Positions 17,077-27,476 of a stretch of DNA of 64,000 bases are shown piece after piece. The DNA is taken from positions 124,001-188,000 of the forward strand of contig CAVUIU010000028.1 in assembly GCA_963741615.1 (NCBI GenBank). Direction: 5' to 3'. The DNA comes from UBA9676 sp963741615. GTDB lineage: Bacteria; Actinomycetota; Actinomycetes; Streptosporangiales; Streptosporangiaceae. The notes under the pieces were generated by a model that saw only the letters and a list, made by a program, of their open reading frames with translations, had not been told where the DNA came from and did no database searches. How positions within the stretch are numbered: position 1 is the first letter of the stretch; each line of letters starts with the position of its first letter. The translations under genes and the position numbers were made by a program.

Positions 17077-17169
17077 CACGACTTGCGCCCATGATCACGT
17101 CCGGTTTGTAGCGGTATGCGTGGCACTAACCCGTGCTATGTCACGTTGCGGCAGCGCGATGGAGGCTCG

Positions 17170-19254
17170 ATGCTGGGGGCTATGCCAACGGGCGACGAGG
17201 TCAGGGCGGGCACAGGGCTGCCGGGAAATGATTACGGCGAGGTGCTGTGGGAGCCGTCGCCTGACCTGATCGAGCGGGCACGGATCACCGACTTCCGGCG
17301 GTGGCTCTCGGCGCGAGGGCGCGTGGACCTGGGCGGGGGGCCCTCGGGCGGGGAGGGCGCCGCGGCGGCGGCAGCGGCTCGCGATTACCACCGGCTCTGG
17401 CAGTGGTCGGTCGGGCATCCGGCCGCCTTCTGGGGTTCGCTGTGGGACTACTTCGGGGTGCTCGGTGAGCGCGGGGACGGGCCGGTACTGGCTGGCCCGG
17501 GCCCGATGCCCGAGGTGACCTGGTTCCCCGGCGCCACGCTCAACTATGCGCGCAACGCCCTGCGGACGGCGCACCACGATCCCACGAGGATCGCGGTCAT
17601 AGCCCGCGACGAGGAAGGCCGCCAGGTCACGCTGACCTACTCCGGGCTCGCCGCCGAGGTCGCCCGGGTGCGGGCCGGGCTGGCCGCACTCGGGGTGACC
17701 AGGGGCGACCGGGTCGCCGCGTTCCTGCCCAATGTCCCGGCCGCGCTCATAGGCCTATTGGCGACCGCGAGCCTGGGCGCGATCTGGTCCTCGTGCTCGC
17801 CCGACTTCGGGCCACACAGTGTGATCGACCGCTTCGCGCAGATCACGCCGAAGGTGCTGCTGGCCACCGGCAGCTACCGATACGGCGGCCGGGAGTACGA
17901 CCGGCGGCGGTCGGTCGAGGCCATCGCCGCTGCCCTGCCGGGCCTGTCCGCCGTGATCATGGTGGGCCCCGGCGAAGGGACCATCGGTGTCAAGCCGGGG
18001 GTGGCCACCCTGGCCTTCGGGGACCTGCCCGGCGCCCAGACCGCAGCGGCGGCGCCGGAGTTCGAGGACGTCCCGTTCGGCCATCCGCTGTGGGTGCTGT
18101 ACTCGTCCGGGACCACGGGCCTGCCCAAGGCCATCGTCCACAGCCACGGCGGGATCGTGCTCGAGCACCTGAAGGCGCTGTGCCTGCACCAGGACCTCGG
18201 CGCCGGAGACGTGTTCTTCTGGTACACCACCACCGGCTGGATGATGTGGAACTACCTGGCCGGCGGGCTGCTCGCGGGGACGACCGTGGTCGCCTACGAC
18301 GGAAGCGCCACCTACCCGGGCACCGACGCGCTGTGGCGGCTGGCCGCCGCCACCGGGGTCAGCTATTTCGGCACCGGCGCGCCGTATCTGATGGCCTGCG
18401 CCAAGGCCGGCCTGTCCCCGGGCCGGGAACTGAACCTGGCGGGGCTGCGCGGCATCGGCTCGACCGGCTCCCCGCTGCCGCCGGAAGGGTTCCGGTGGGT
18501 CTACCAGCAGGTGGGCGACCGCCTGCAGCTGGGCTCGTTCTCCGGTGGCACCGACGTGTGCACCGGCTTCGTGGGTCCCTCACCCCTGCTGCCGGTACGG
18601 GCAGGCGTCATCGCCGGCCGCTGCCTGGGCGCCCGGGTGGAGGCGTACGGCGCCGACGGCCGGCCGGTCACCGGCGAGGTCGGTGAGCTGGTCATCACCG
18701 GGCCGATGCCGTCGATGCCGACCGGGTTCTGGAATGACCCGGACGGTGACCGGTACCGGGCCAGCTATTTCGGCGCCTATCCCGGCGTGTGGCGGCACGG
18801 CGACTGGATCACGATGCTCCCCGACGGCGGCTGCGTCATCTTCGGCCGGTCGGACGCCACCTTGAACCGGGGCGGGGTGCGGATGGGTACCAGCGAGTTC
18901 TACCGGGTGGTGGAGCGGCTGCCGGAGATCACCGACAGCCTCGTGGTGGACACCGGGCAGCTCGGGGCGGACGGACGGCTGATCCTGTACGTGGTGCTCG
19001 AACCCGGCTGCGAGCTCGACGACGAACTGATCACCCGGCTGAAGGCGGAGCTGCGGGCACAGCTCTCGCCCCGGCATGTGCCGGACGAGATCCATCAGGT
19101 GCCGGGTGTGCCGCGGACGCTGTCGGGCAAGAAACTCGAGGTTCCCGTCCGGCGGATCCTGCTCGGGACCCCGGTGGCGGAGGCGGCCGACCCGGACGCG
19201 CTCGCCAACCCCGAGGTCCTCCCGCTGTTCGCCCCGCCGTCGCCGCCCGCGTAA
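17170..19254 (+). CDS. aacS: Acetoacetyl-CoA synthetase
   Basis: An adenylate-forming enzyme of about 694 residues that activates acetoacetate to acetoacetyl-CoA. Motifs: WFPGATLNYARNAL near the N-terminus, the AMP-binding loop VLYSSGTTGLPKAIVHSHGG, GSTGSPLPPEGFRWVY and SFSGGTDVCTGFVGPSPLLP typical of AacS, the hinge region GGVRMGTSEFYRVVE, and the C-terminal acyl-adenylate Lys in TLSGKKLEVPVRR. The start is uncertain: ATG 17170 follows GGAGG, and 17182 or 17116 are alternatives. It carries a short Gly/Ala-rich insertion near residue 60. It is upstream of kynA on the same strand. Confidence 0.92.
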   Translation: MLGAMPTGDEVRAGTGLPGNDYGEVLWEPSPDLIERARITDFRRWLSARGRVDLGGGPSGGEGAAAAAAARDYHRLWQWSVGHPAAFWGSLWDYFGVLGERGDGPVLAGPGPMPEVTWFPGATLNYARNALRTAHHDPTRIAVIARDEEGRQVTLTYSGLAAEVARVRAGLAALGVTRGDRVAAFLPNVPAALIGLLATASLGAIWSSCSPDFGPHSVIDRFAQITPKVLLATGSYRYGGREYDRRRSVEAIAAALPGLSAVIMVGPGEGTIGVKPGVATLAFGDLPGAQTAAAAPEFEDVPFGHPLWVLYSSGTTGLPKAIVHSHGGIVLEHLKALCLHQDLGAGDVFFWYTTTGWMMWNYLAGGLLAGTTVVAYDGSATYPGTDALWRLAAATGVSYFGTGAPYLMACAKAGLSPGRELNLAGLRGIGSTGSPLPPEGFRWVYQQVGDRLQLGSFSGGTDVCTGFVGPSPLLPVRAGVIAGRCLGARVEAYGADGRPVTGEVGELVITGPMPSMPTGFWNDPDGDRYRASYFGAYPGVWRHGDWITMLPDGGCVIFGRSDATLNRGGVRMGTSEFYRVVERLPEITDSLVVDTGQLGADGRLILYVVLEPGCELDDELITRLKAELRAQLSPRHVPDEIHQVPGVPRTLSGKKLEVPVRRILLGTPVAEAADPDALANPEVLPLFAPPSPPA

Positions 19255-19301
19255 AGTCGAGTCCGAGCAGCAGAACGATCAACGGCGATCGAGGGAACGG
19301 C

Positions 19302-20159
19302 GTGACATCACGAGGGCGGCGTGATGCTGCCACCAGCCCGGACGGCCCGGCGTCGGCGCCTGCCGCCGCACCCGCCGGTGGGCGGAGATTCGGCGAAGAG
19401 GGCGGCCTGCTCACCTATGGCGGCTACCTGCGCCTGGATGAACTGCTGTCCCAGCAGGTACCGCAGGCCGATCCGCCGGCCCACGACGAGCTGCTTTTCA
19501 TCACCGTCCACCAGGTCTACGAGCTGTGGTTCCGGCAGGCGCTGTACGAGCTCGAGGCCGCCCGCGACGCGATGATGACCGACGAGACCTGGCGGGCACG
19601 TCATCTGCTGCGCCGGGTGCACGTGATCGAGCGGCTGCTCATCGCCCAGGTGGACATCCTGGAGACGATGACCCCGCAGGACTTCCTGGAGTTCCGTGCA
19701 GTCCTCGCGCCGGCCAGCGGGTTCCAGTCGGTGCAGTACCGGGAGCTCGAGTTCCTCTCCGGGTGCAAGGACCATGCCTTCCCGGCCAGGTTCCGCGCCA
19801 TCAGCGCCGCACAGCGCGACCGGCTGGCCCGGCGCCTCACCGAGCCGTCGCTGTGGGACGCCTACCTGCGCCTGCTGGCCTCCCGCGGCTTGCCGGTAGG
19901 CGACGACCAGCAGATCCTGGAGTCATTGCGGGTGATCGCGGGCGACCGCGGCGCCCACGACGAGGAGTGGCAGCTCGCCGAGGACCTGCTCACCCACGAC
20001 GAGCTGGCGGGACTATGGCGGGCGAGGCACGTGGTGATGGTGGAGCGGCAGATCGGCACCAAGTCCGGCACCGGTGGGTTAACCGGTGCGCCATATCTGC
20101 GTAAGCGGGTGCCGCTGAGGTATTTCCCACTGCTGTGGGAGCTCCGGGACCACCTGTAG
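19302..20159 (+). CDS. kynA: Tryptophan 2,3-dioxygenase
   Basis: A haem enzyme of about 285 residues that opens the indole ring of tryptophan to give N-formylkynurenine. Signature blocks: LTYGGYLRLDELLSQQ, HDELLFITVHQVYELWFRQ (active-site His and aromatic residues), FLEFRAVLAPASGFQSVQYR and, near the C-terminus, ARHVVMVERQIGTKSGTGG with the haem-ligand His and substrate-binding GTGG. GTG 19302 follows a GAGGG ribosome site; the first 28 residues are a non-conserved leader. No kynU or kynB genes are adjacent. Confidence 0.92.
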   Translation: MTSRGRRDAATSPDGPASAPAAAPAGGRRFGEEGGLLTYGGYLRLDELLSQQVPQADPPAHDELLFITVHQVYELWFRQALYELEAARDAMMTDETWRARHLLRRVHVIERLLIAQVDILETMTPQDFLEFRAVLAPASGFQSVQYRELEFLSGCKDHAFPARFRAISAAQRDRLARRLTEPSLWDAYLRLLASRGLPVGDDQQILESLRVIAGDRGAHDEEWQLAEDLLTHDELAGLWRARHVVMVERQIGTKSGTGGLTGAPYLRKRVPLRYFPLLWELRDHL

Positions 20160-20223
20160 ACGCCGGGCCGGGGCGAGACTAGGGGGCACCGCCGCCGGGG
20201 GCTGGCAAGGGAGATAGGAACAG

Positions 20224-23200
20224 ATGCTGGAAAGTGCGGGCGAGGTGACACACTTCTTGCTGGCCGAGGCGGCCCTCGCCGTCGCGGCATCGGGCGCGGG
20301 CGAGGCCGGCGTCGGGGACCCACTACGGTACCTCGAGGCCTACTACCAGCACGTCGCCCCCGAGGATCTGCTGCGGCCGGCCCGATGCGGGTCGGGGCGG
20401 TCGCGGCCGAGCATGTCAGGGTGGCGGCCCGGCGCCCCCAGGGCCGCGCGCTGGTGCAGGTCCGGGCCGCCGGTGAGAGTGCCGCGCTGGAGGAATCCCG
20501 CGGCGTTGTCAACATCGTGACCGACGACATGCCGTTCCTCGTCAACTCCATCACGATGGAACTGGCCCGGCACAACCTGGACAGCTACCACATCGTCCAC
20601 CCGCAGTTGGTGGTCCGCCGGGACGTCACCGGGCAGCTGTGGGAGGTGGTCGGCACGCCCACCGAGGGCGACCGCCATCACGACGAGATCACCGAATCGT
20701 GGACGCACCTCGAGATCGACACCGCGGGCGCCGACCTGGCCGGGCTCGAGGACGACCTGCGGCGGGTGCTGGCCGACGTCCGGGTCGCGGTCGAGGACTA
20801 CACAAAGATGCAGGAAACCGCGGTCAGGCTCGCGGACCAGCTCGCGGCGGAGGGGGCCGGGGCGCCGGCCGAGACCCAGGCGCTGCTGCGCTGGCTGGCC
20901 GACAACCATTTCACCTTCCTCGGCTACCGCGAGTACGACCTGATGGAAGGGCCGGACGGGATGGCGCTGCAGGCGGTGCCCGGCACCGGCCTTGGCATCC
21001 TGCGGCACGACAAGCGCGGATCGTCATCCTTCGCCGCCCTGCCGCCGGAGGTGCGCGCACGGGCCAAGGAGCCGCAGCGGCTCATCCTGACCAAGGCCAA
21101 TTCGCGGTCCACCGTGCACCGGCGCTCCTACCTGGACTACATCGCGATCAAACGGGTCAGCAAGAGCGGCGAGATCGACGGGGAGTACCGGTTCCTCGGT
21201 CTTTACACGCACGCCGCCTACCACGAGAGCATCACCCGCATCCCGGTGCTGCGGCGCAAGCTGGTCAGCGTGCTGGACCGGGCCGGGGTGACCCCGGACA
21301 GCCACGACGCCCAGGACCTGACCGAGATCCTGGAGGGATACCCGAGGGAGGAGCTGTTCCAGATCTCGGTGGAGGAACTGACCCCCATCGCGCTGGGTGT
21401 GCTCCGGCTGCGCACCCACCGGCAGACCCGGCTGTTCCTGCGCAAGGACGTCTACGGGCGCTACATGTCCTGCATGGTGTACCTGCCCAGGGACCGGTAC
21501 ACCACGCGGGTGCGGCTGCGGACACAGGAGATCCTGCGCGAGGCCCTGCAGGGGGTCGCGGTCGAGTACAGCGCCACGGTCGGGGAGTCGGCGATGGCCC
21601 GGCTGCACATCGTGGTGCGGGCGCAGCCGGGCACGTCCCTGCCGGACGTGGACGCCGCCGCGCTGGAGGCGGCGCTGGCGGCGGCCGCCCGGAGCTGGGA
21701 CGAGGATCTCGCCGCCGCGGCGGTCCGGACGCTGGGTGAGGAGCGCGCCCGGTCGCTGCTGGCCAACTGCTCCGCCGCGATCCCGGAAACCTACAAGACG
21801 GACGTGCCCGCGGAGAACGCCCTGACCGATCTCGTCCGGGTGGACGGCCTGCTGCGGTCAGGCGAGGACACCGCCTTCGACCTGTGGGAAGCCGAAAGCT
21901 ACTCGGGTGGCAGGCCGGTCAGCGACCACGTCCGGCACGGGGTGTGGCGGCTGACCATCTACCGGATCGGCTCCCCGATCACCCTCACCGACGTGCTTCC
22001 CCGGCTCCAGCACATGGGGGTCGAGGTGGTCAACGAGCACCCCTATGAGTTCGCCGGGCCCTCGGCGGCGAAGCCGTTCTGGATCTATGACTTCGGGCTG
22101 AGCCGCGGCGGCTCCCCCACCCAGGGACCGATGCATCCCGGACAGGTCAAGAGCCTGTTCGAGGACGCACTGATGGCGCTATGGCAAGGGAAGATCGAGG
22201 ACGACGGGTTCAACGCCCTCGTGCTCGACGCCCACCTGGCCTGGCCGCAGGTGGTTGTCCTGCGCACGTACGCCAAGTACCTGCGGCAGGCGGGCATCAC
22301 CTTCAGCCAGCGCTACATCGAGCGCGTCCTCGCCCTGAACACCGCCATCACCAGGCTGCTCATCCGGCTGTTCGAGTCCAGGTTCGATCCCACCCGCCAG
22401 CAGGGCGAGGCCGAGCGCAGCGAGGCCATCACGGAGGAGATACGCGGCCAGCTCGACGAGGTCGCCATCCTGGACCACGACCGGATCCTCCGCAGCTACC
22501 TGGGGCTGATCCTGGCCACCCTGCGGACCTCCTTCTTCCAGACCGATCATGCGCCCGGCGAGCTGGCTCCCCGGACGAGCCGCCCTACCTCGTGGTGAAG
22601 ATGGATGCCCGGCATGTGCCGGAACTGCCCGCGCCCCGGCCGCGGTTCGAGCTGTTCGTGTACTCGCCGCGGCTCGAGGCGGTGCACCTGCGGTTCGCGG
22701 CAGTGGCCCGGGGCGGCCTGCGCTGGTCCGACCGGCGGGAGGACTTCCGCACCGAGATCCTCGGCCTGGCCAAGGCCCAGGAGGTGAAGAACTCGGTCAT
22801 CGTCCCCTCCGGGGCCAAGGGCGGGTTCGTCTGCAAGAACCTTCCCGATCAGGCCGACCGGGAGGCCTACCAGCGCGAGGTGCGGAGCTGCTACCAGACC
22901 TTCATCGCCGCGATGCTGGACGTGACCGACAACCTGGTGTCGGGCCAGGTCGTGCCGCCGCCCGGGGTGGTCAGGCACGACGGTGACGACCCCTACCTGG
23001 TGGTGGCGGCCGACAAGGGGACGGCCACCTTCTCGGACACGGCCAACGAGATCGCGAACGCCTACGGGTACTGGCTGGGCGACGCGTTCGCCTCCGGCGG
23101 GTCGGAGGGTTACGACCACAAGAAGATGGCGATCACCGCCCGCGGCGCCTGGGAGTCGGTCAGGTTCCATTTCGCGACGCTCGGCACGGACACCGACACC

Positions 23201-25129
23201 GACGACTTCACGGTGGCCGGGATCGGCGACATGTCCGGCGACGTGTTCGGCAACGGCATGCTGCTCTCGCAGCACATCAAGCTGGTGGCCGCCTTCGACC
23301 ACCGGCACGTCTTCGTCGATCCCGACCCCGACCCGGCCACCAGCTTCGCGGAAAGGAAGCGGCTGTTCGCGCTGCCCCGCTCCGCCTGGGCGGACTACAG
23401 TCCCGAACTGATCTCGCCGGGCGGCGGGGTGTGGCCGCGTACGGCCAAGTCGCTGCCGGTCTCGCCCCAGGTGCGGCTCGCCCTGGGCCTGGACGACGAC
23501 GTGCACACGCTCGCGCCCGATCAGCTCATCTCGGCCATCCTGGCGGCACCGGTGGACCTGCTGTGGAACGGCGGGGTCGGGACCTACGTGAAGGCGAGCA
23601 CCGAGTCCCACGCCGATGCCGGCGACCGGGCCAACGACGCCGTCCGCATCGACGCCCCCCGGCTGCGCGCCCAGGTGGTCGCCGAAGGGGGCAACCTGGG
23701 CCTGACCCAGGCGGCCCGGATCGAGTACGCCCTGGCCGGGGGGCTGGTCAACACCGACTTCATCGACAACACCGCCGGGGTGGACACCTCCGACCATGAG
23801 GTCAACATCAAGATCCTGCTGCAGGAGAGCGTCACCTCCGGTGAACTGACCCCGCGGACCCGGGGCGAGCTGCTGCAGGAGATGACCGGCGAGGTCGCCA
23901 CCCTGGTGCTGCGGCAGAACTACCTCCAGAACCGGGCGCTGGCCACGGCCCGCGCGCAGGCAGCCCAGATGCTCCACGTCCACGCGCGCTACCTGCGCAG
24001 GCTCGAGCGCGAGCGGCGGATCCGGCGGCGTATGGACGCGCTGCCTGGCGACAAGGAGATCGCCGAGCGCCGGGCGGCGAGCCTGGGCCTGACGGTGCCG
24101 GAATTCGCGGTGCTGCTGGCCCAGGCCAAGATCTCCGCGGTGGGGGACGTCCTCGACTCCGACCTGCCCGACGACCCGTTCCTGCGCTCGGTGCTGTCCG
24201 CCTACTTCCCGGCGCCGTTGCGGGTGGCGTACGCCACGCAGATGCACAGCCACCCGCTGCGGCGGGAGATCATCACGACCGTCGTGGTCAACGACATGGT
24301 GAACAGGTCGGGCGTCACCTTCCTGTTCCGGACGAACGAGGAAACGGGCGCCTCGGTCCCCGATATCAGCCGCGCCTGGCTGGTGGCCAGGGAGATCTTC
24401 GACATGGCAGGGTTCTGGGCGCAGGTGGAGGTGCTCGACGGCCAGGTGGACGTGGCCACCCAGATCGCCCTGCTGCTGGAGGGCCGCAAGCTGCTCGAGC
24501 GGGCGGTCCGGTGGCTGCTGCACAGCCGCCGCCCGCCGTTCGACATCCGGGCCACGATCGAGTTCCTCGGCGGCGGGGTGGCCGCTGTCACGGCCGGGCT
24601 GCCCGCGCTCCTGGCCGGCCGCGACCTGGTCGGCTTCACCGAACGGCAGGAAGCCTTCATCGCCCGGGACGTGCCCGTGGCGCTGGCCGAGCGGGTGGCC
24701 GGGATGGTCCCGGCATACTCGGCCATCGACCTGGTGGAGATCGCCGCCGGCACGGGTCGCGACATCACCGAGACCGCAGAGGTGTACTTCGACCTGGCCG
24801 ACAGGCTGCTGATCACCCGGCTCCGGGATCAGATCGTGGCACTGCCCCGCGATGACAGGTGGAACACGATGGCGCGCGGAGCGCTCAGGGACGACCTGTA
24901 TGCGGCGCACGCCGCACTCGCCAGGGAGGTGCTCATGGTGACCGGGCCGGGCACTCCCGAGCAGCGGCTGGCGGAATGGGTGAGCCGCAACGAGCCGACG
25001 GTGCGGCGGGCGACACAGACCCTCACCGAGATCTGGGAGACCGACCGGTTCACGGTCGCCACCCTGTCCGTGGCGGTCCGGGCAATCCGCACCCTGGTCG
25101 CGGCCAGCACCCTGCCGGTGCATCCGTAA
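20224..25129 (+). pseudogene. gdh: Large NAD-specific glutamate dehydrogenase (GDH2 type), two frameshifts
   Basis: A 4.9-kb region encoding about 1,635 residues of the 180-kDa-class NAD-glutamate dehydrogenase, which converts glutamate to 2-oxoglutarate and ammonia. Three consecutive frames are needed. 20224 to about 20385 gives the N-terminal PLRYLEAYYQHVAPEDLL. About 20385-22560 gives the ACT-like regulatory part (VNIVTDDMPFLVNSITMELA). About 22560-25129 gives the catalytic domain (LRWSDRREDFRTEILGLAKA, VPSGAKGGFVCK, AEGGNLGLTQAARIEYALAG). Each junction equals one missing base, and the second sits at a CCCC run. Conservation across all frames favours sequence error, though a true double mutation is possible. 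Confidence 0.85.
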
Positions 25130-25190
25130 TGCGGGGACAGCCAGGGTGTGATCGTCCGGCGGGACCTCCCGCTCGCGTAGGCTTTCCGGC

Positions 25191-26327
25191 ATGACGACGC
25201 TCGACCCGGCGGCCGAAATCTCGGAACTGTCATCGACCCTCGACTCGGTGGCTGCCGTCCTCGACCCGGATGCGATGTCGAAAGAGGCGGACCGTCTGCG
25301 CGAGCAGGCCGGTGATCCCGGCCTGTGGAGTGACCAGGGGCGGGCGCAGGCCGTCACCCGGAGGCTGTCCTACCTGGAGGGCGAGCTGGCCCGGCTGGAC
25401 AAGCTGCGCCGGCGGCTCGACGACACCAAGGTCATGTTCGAACTGGCGGAAATGGAGAACGACCAGCCCACCCGGGATGAGGCGGCAGCCGAGCTCGCCG
25501 CCCTGCGTGGCGAGATCGACCAGCTGGAGATCAGGACGCTGCTGTCGGGGGAGTACGACTCCCGTGAGGCGCTGATCTCGATCAACGCCCAGGCCGGCGG
25601 CGCTGACGCGGCGGACTGGGCGCAGAACCTGCAGCGCATGTACCTGCGCTGGGCGGAGCGGCACGGCTACCCGACCGAGGTCTACTACACCTCCTACGCC
25701 GAGGAAGCCGGCCTCAAGTCCACCACCTTCGCCATCAAGGCCCCCTACGCCTACGGCACGCTGCGCGGCGAGCACGGCACGCACCGGATGGTGCGCATCT
25801 CCAAATACGACAACCAGGGCCGCCGCCAGACCTCCTTCGCGGGGGTGGACGTGATCCCCGTCACCGAGCAGGCCGACCACATCGACATTCCCGAGGACGA
25901 GATCAGGGTCGACGTCTACCGGTCGAGCGGGCCCGGCGGGCAGGGCGTGAACACCACCGACTCCGCGGTCCGGCTCACCCATCTGCCGACCGGGATCGTG
26001 GTCTCCTGCCAGAACGAGCGCAGCCAGATGCAGAACAAGGCGACCGCGATGGCGGTGCTCCAGGCCAAGCTGCTCGAGCGCAAGAGGGAGGAGCAGGAGG
26101 CCAAGCTGGCGAACCTGCGCGGGGAGACCACCAGCAGCTGGGGAACCCAGATCCGCAACTACGTGCTGCATCCCTACCAGAACGTCAAGGACGTCCGTAC
26201 CGGGCTGGAAACCGGCAACACCGGCGCGGTGCTCGACGGCGAGATCGATGACTTCATCGCCGCCGAGATCCGCTGGCTGCGCACCCAGGAGAGCGCCGCC
26301 GCCGAGCACGCCAGCAAGAGCCGGTAG
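25191..26327 (+). CDS. prfB: Peptide chain release factor 2 with a variant stop-recognition tripeptide
   Basis: A 378-residue class I release factor that ends translation at UGA and UAA. The peptidyl-tRNA hydrolysis motif GGQ is intact at residues 249-251 (YRSSGPGGQGVNTTDSAVRL). The position of the SPF stop-codon-reading tripeptide holds Ser204-Lys205-Tyr206 (VRISKYDNQGRRQTSF), keeping Ser and an aromatic but replacing Pro by Lys. There is no internal in-frame UGA near codon 25, so the autoregulatory frameshift of enterobacteria is absent. It heads the conserved prfB-ftsE-ftsX-smpB-ssrA block. Confidence 0.95.
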   Translation: MTTLDPAAEISELSSTLDSVAAVLDPDAMSKEADRLREQAGDPGLWSDQGRAQAVTRRLSYLEGELARLDKLRRRLDDTKVMFELAEMENDQPTRDEAAAELAALRGEIDQLEIRTLLSGEYDSREALISINAQAGGADAADWAQNLQRMYLRWAERHGYPTEVYYTSYAEEAGLKSTTFAIKAPYAYGTLRGEHGTHRMVRISKYDNQGRRQTSFAGVDVIPVTEQADHIDIPEDEIRVDVYRSSGPGGQGVNTTDSAVRLTHLPTGIVVSCQNERSQMQNKATAMAVLQAKLLERKREEQEAKLANLRGETTSSWGTQIRNYVLHPYQNVKDVRTGLETGNTGAVLDGEIDDFIAAEIRWLRTQESAAAEHASKSR

Positions 26328-26349
26328 CGAGGGTCTGCCGCCCGGCGGT

Positions 26350-26532
26350 TCAGTGGGCCAGATGCAGGGCCAGGGTGAGCAGCAGCAGCGTGAGCAGTGC
26401 CGCCACGAGCAGCGGCAGGCTCAGGCCCGGCGAGCGGCGGTGGACCTGCGCACGGGCCGCCTGGCAGGCGGGGCAGCGTCCCTCGACCACCGGTGCCGCG
26501 CACTGGGCGCAGATCAGGTGTTCGCAGCTCAT
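26350..26532 (-). CDS. Zinc-ribbon single-helix membrane protein (60 aa)
   Basis: A 60-residue protein with two CxxC pairs (Cys8/Cys11 and Cys20/Cys23 in ICAQCAAPVVEGRCPACQ), a short basic linker and a C-terminal transmembrane helix (LPLLVAALLTLLLLTLALHL). It converges on prfB and diverges from ftsE. I recall similar small proteins in this position in other actinomycetes. The zinc ribbon should face the cytoplasm. Function unknown. Confidence 0.75.
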   Translation of the reverse strand: MSCEHLICAQCAAPVVEGRCPACQAARAQVHRRSPGLSLPLLVAALLTLLLLTLALHLAH

Positions 26533-26728
26533 CTCCGTCCCCCCTGGCCGGTGGTGTTCGGCGTCACTTCACCAGTGTTGCACGTCTGGAGACAGTTTCC
26601 CCCCTAGACTGTCGTCTGGCCAAACCGGGCAAGTAACGCAGCGATCAGCCGGGAAGGCCCCGTAGCGGCGGCCGTTCGTTGCCGTGGCCGCATGCGTCCG
26701 TATTTCGCCGAGCATGTGTGATGGGCCT

Positions 26729-27418
26729 GTGATCCACTTCGATAACGTCACCAAGACGTACACCAACCAGAGCCGACCAGCTCTGGAGAACGTCAGTCTC
26801 GATGTCGAGAAGGGCGAGTTCGTCTTCCTGGTGGGCCCGTCCGGCTCGGGCAAGTCCACCTTTCTGAGGCTCATCCTGCGTGAGGAGCGGCCCAGCGAAG
26901 GCCGGATCTACGTCGCGGGGAAGGATCTGGCCAGGATCACTAACTGGAAGGTCCCCTATTTGCGCCGCCGGATCGGCTGTGTGTTCCAGGATTTCCGGCT
27001 GCTGCCGAACAAGAACGTCTATCACAACGTCGCGTTCGCGCTCCAGGTCATCGGGAAGCCCCGGAAGTTCATCCGCAACGTCGTTCCCGAAGTGATCGAC
27101 CTGGTGGGGCTGGAAGGCAAGCACGACCGGATGCCCGACGAGCTTTCCGGCGGGGAACAGCAGCGGGTAGCGGTGGCGCGGGCGTTCGTCAACAGGCCGA
27201 TGATCCTGCTGGCCGATGAGCCGACGGGGAACATCGACCCGGCCACCTCGATTGGGATCATGAAGGTTCTCGACCGCATCAACCGGACCGGCACCACTGT
27301 TGTCATGGCCACGCACGACGCGGCCATCGTGGACTCCATGCGCAAGCGGGTGATCGAGCTGGAGTACGGCAAAGTCGTCCGTGACCAGTCACGCGGGGTA
27401 TACGGCCAGGCGTACTGA
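26729..27418 (+). CDS. ftsE: Cell-division ATP-binding protein FtsE
   Basis: A 229-residue ABC ATPase that, with FtsX, controls peptidoglycan hydrolases at the division site. It has Walker A GPSGSGKSTFLR, the Q-loop in GCVFQDFRLLPNKNVY, the signature LSGGEQQRVAVARAF, Walker B LLADEPTGNID and switch His in ATHDAAIVDSMR. GTG 26729 (VIHFDNVTK) gives the same length as mycobacterial FtsE; ATG 26714 and further upstream codons are alternatives. ftsX follows after 58 bp containing a strong hairpin. Confidence 0.95.
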   Translation: MIHFDNVTKTYTNQSRPALENVSLDVEKGEFVFLVGPSGSGKSTFLRLILREERPSEGRIYVAGKDLARITNWKVPYLRRRIGCVFQDFRLLPNKNVYHNVAFALQVIGKPRKFIRNVVPEVIDLVGLEGKHDRMPDELSGGEQQRVAVARAFVNRPMILLADEPTGNIDPATSIGIMKVLDRINRTGTTVVMATHDAAIVDSMRKRVIELEYGKVVRDQSRGVYGQAY

Positions 27419-27423
27419 CCTGG

Positions 27424-27446
27424 CCGGCCAGCGTAGCGCTGGCCGG
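27424..27446 (+). promoter_or_regulatory. Hairpin between ftsE and ftsX
   Basis: CCGGCCAGC (27424-27432) and GCTGGCCGG (27438-27446) form a perfect 9-bp stem with a 5-nt loop just after the ftsE stop. There is no T-run. It could stabilise or attenuate the polycistronic message and alter the FtsE:FtsX ratio. Confidence 0.5.
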
Positions 27447-27476
27447 TAGCCACCGATTGCCGAGGGATCAGCGACC

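Noticed and set aside
20224..25129. Three separate genes in the GDH region
   Set aside because: The three frames give consecutive parts of one known protein with no ribosome site or fitting start at the junctions.
25191..25270. Programmed frameshift in prfB
   Set aside because: The frame is continuous and no in-frame UGA stands near codon 25.
22547..25357. 936-codon minus-strand frame opposite GDH
   Set aside because: Shadow frame in GC-rich DNA; no family motif, while the plus-strand GDH sequence is conserved.
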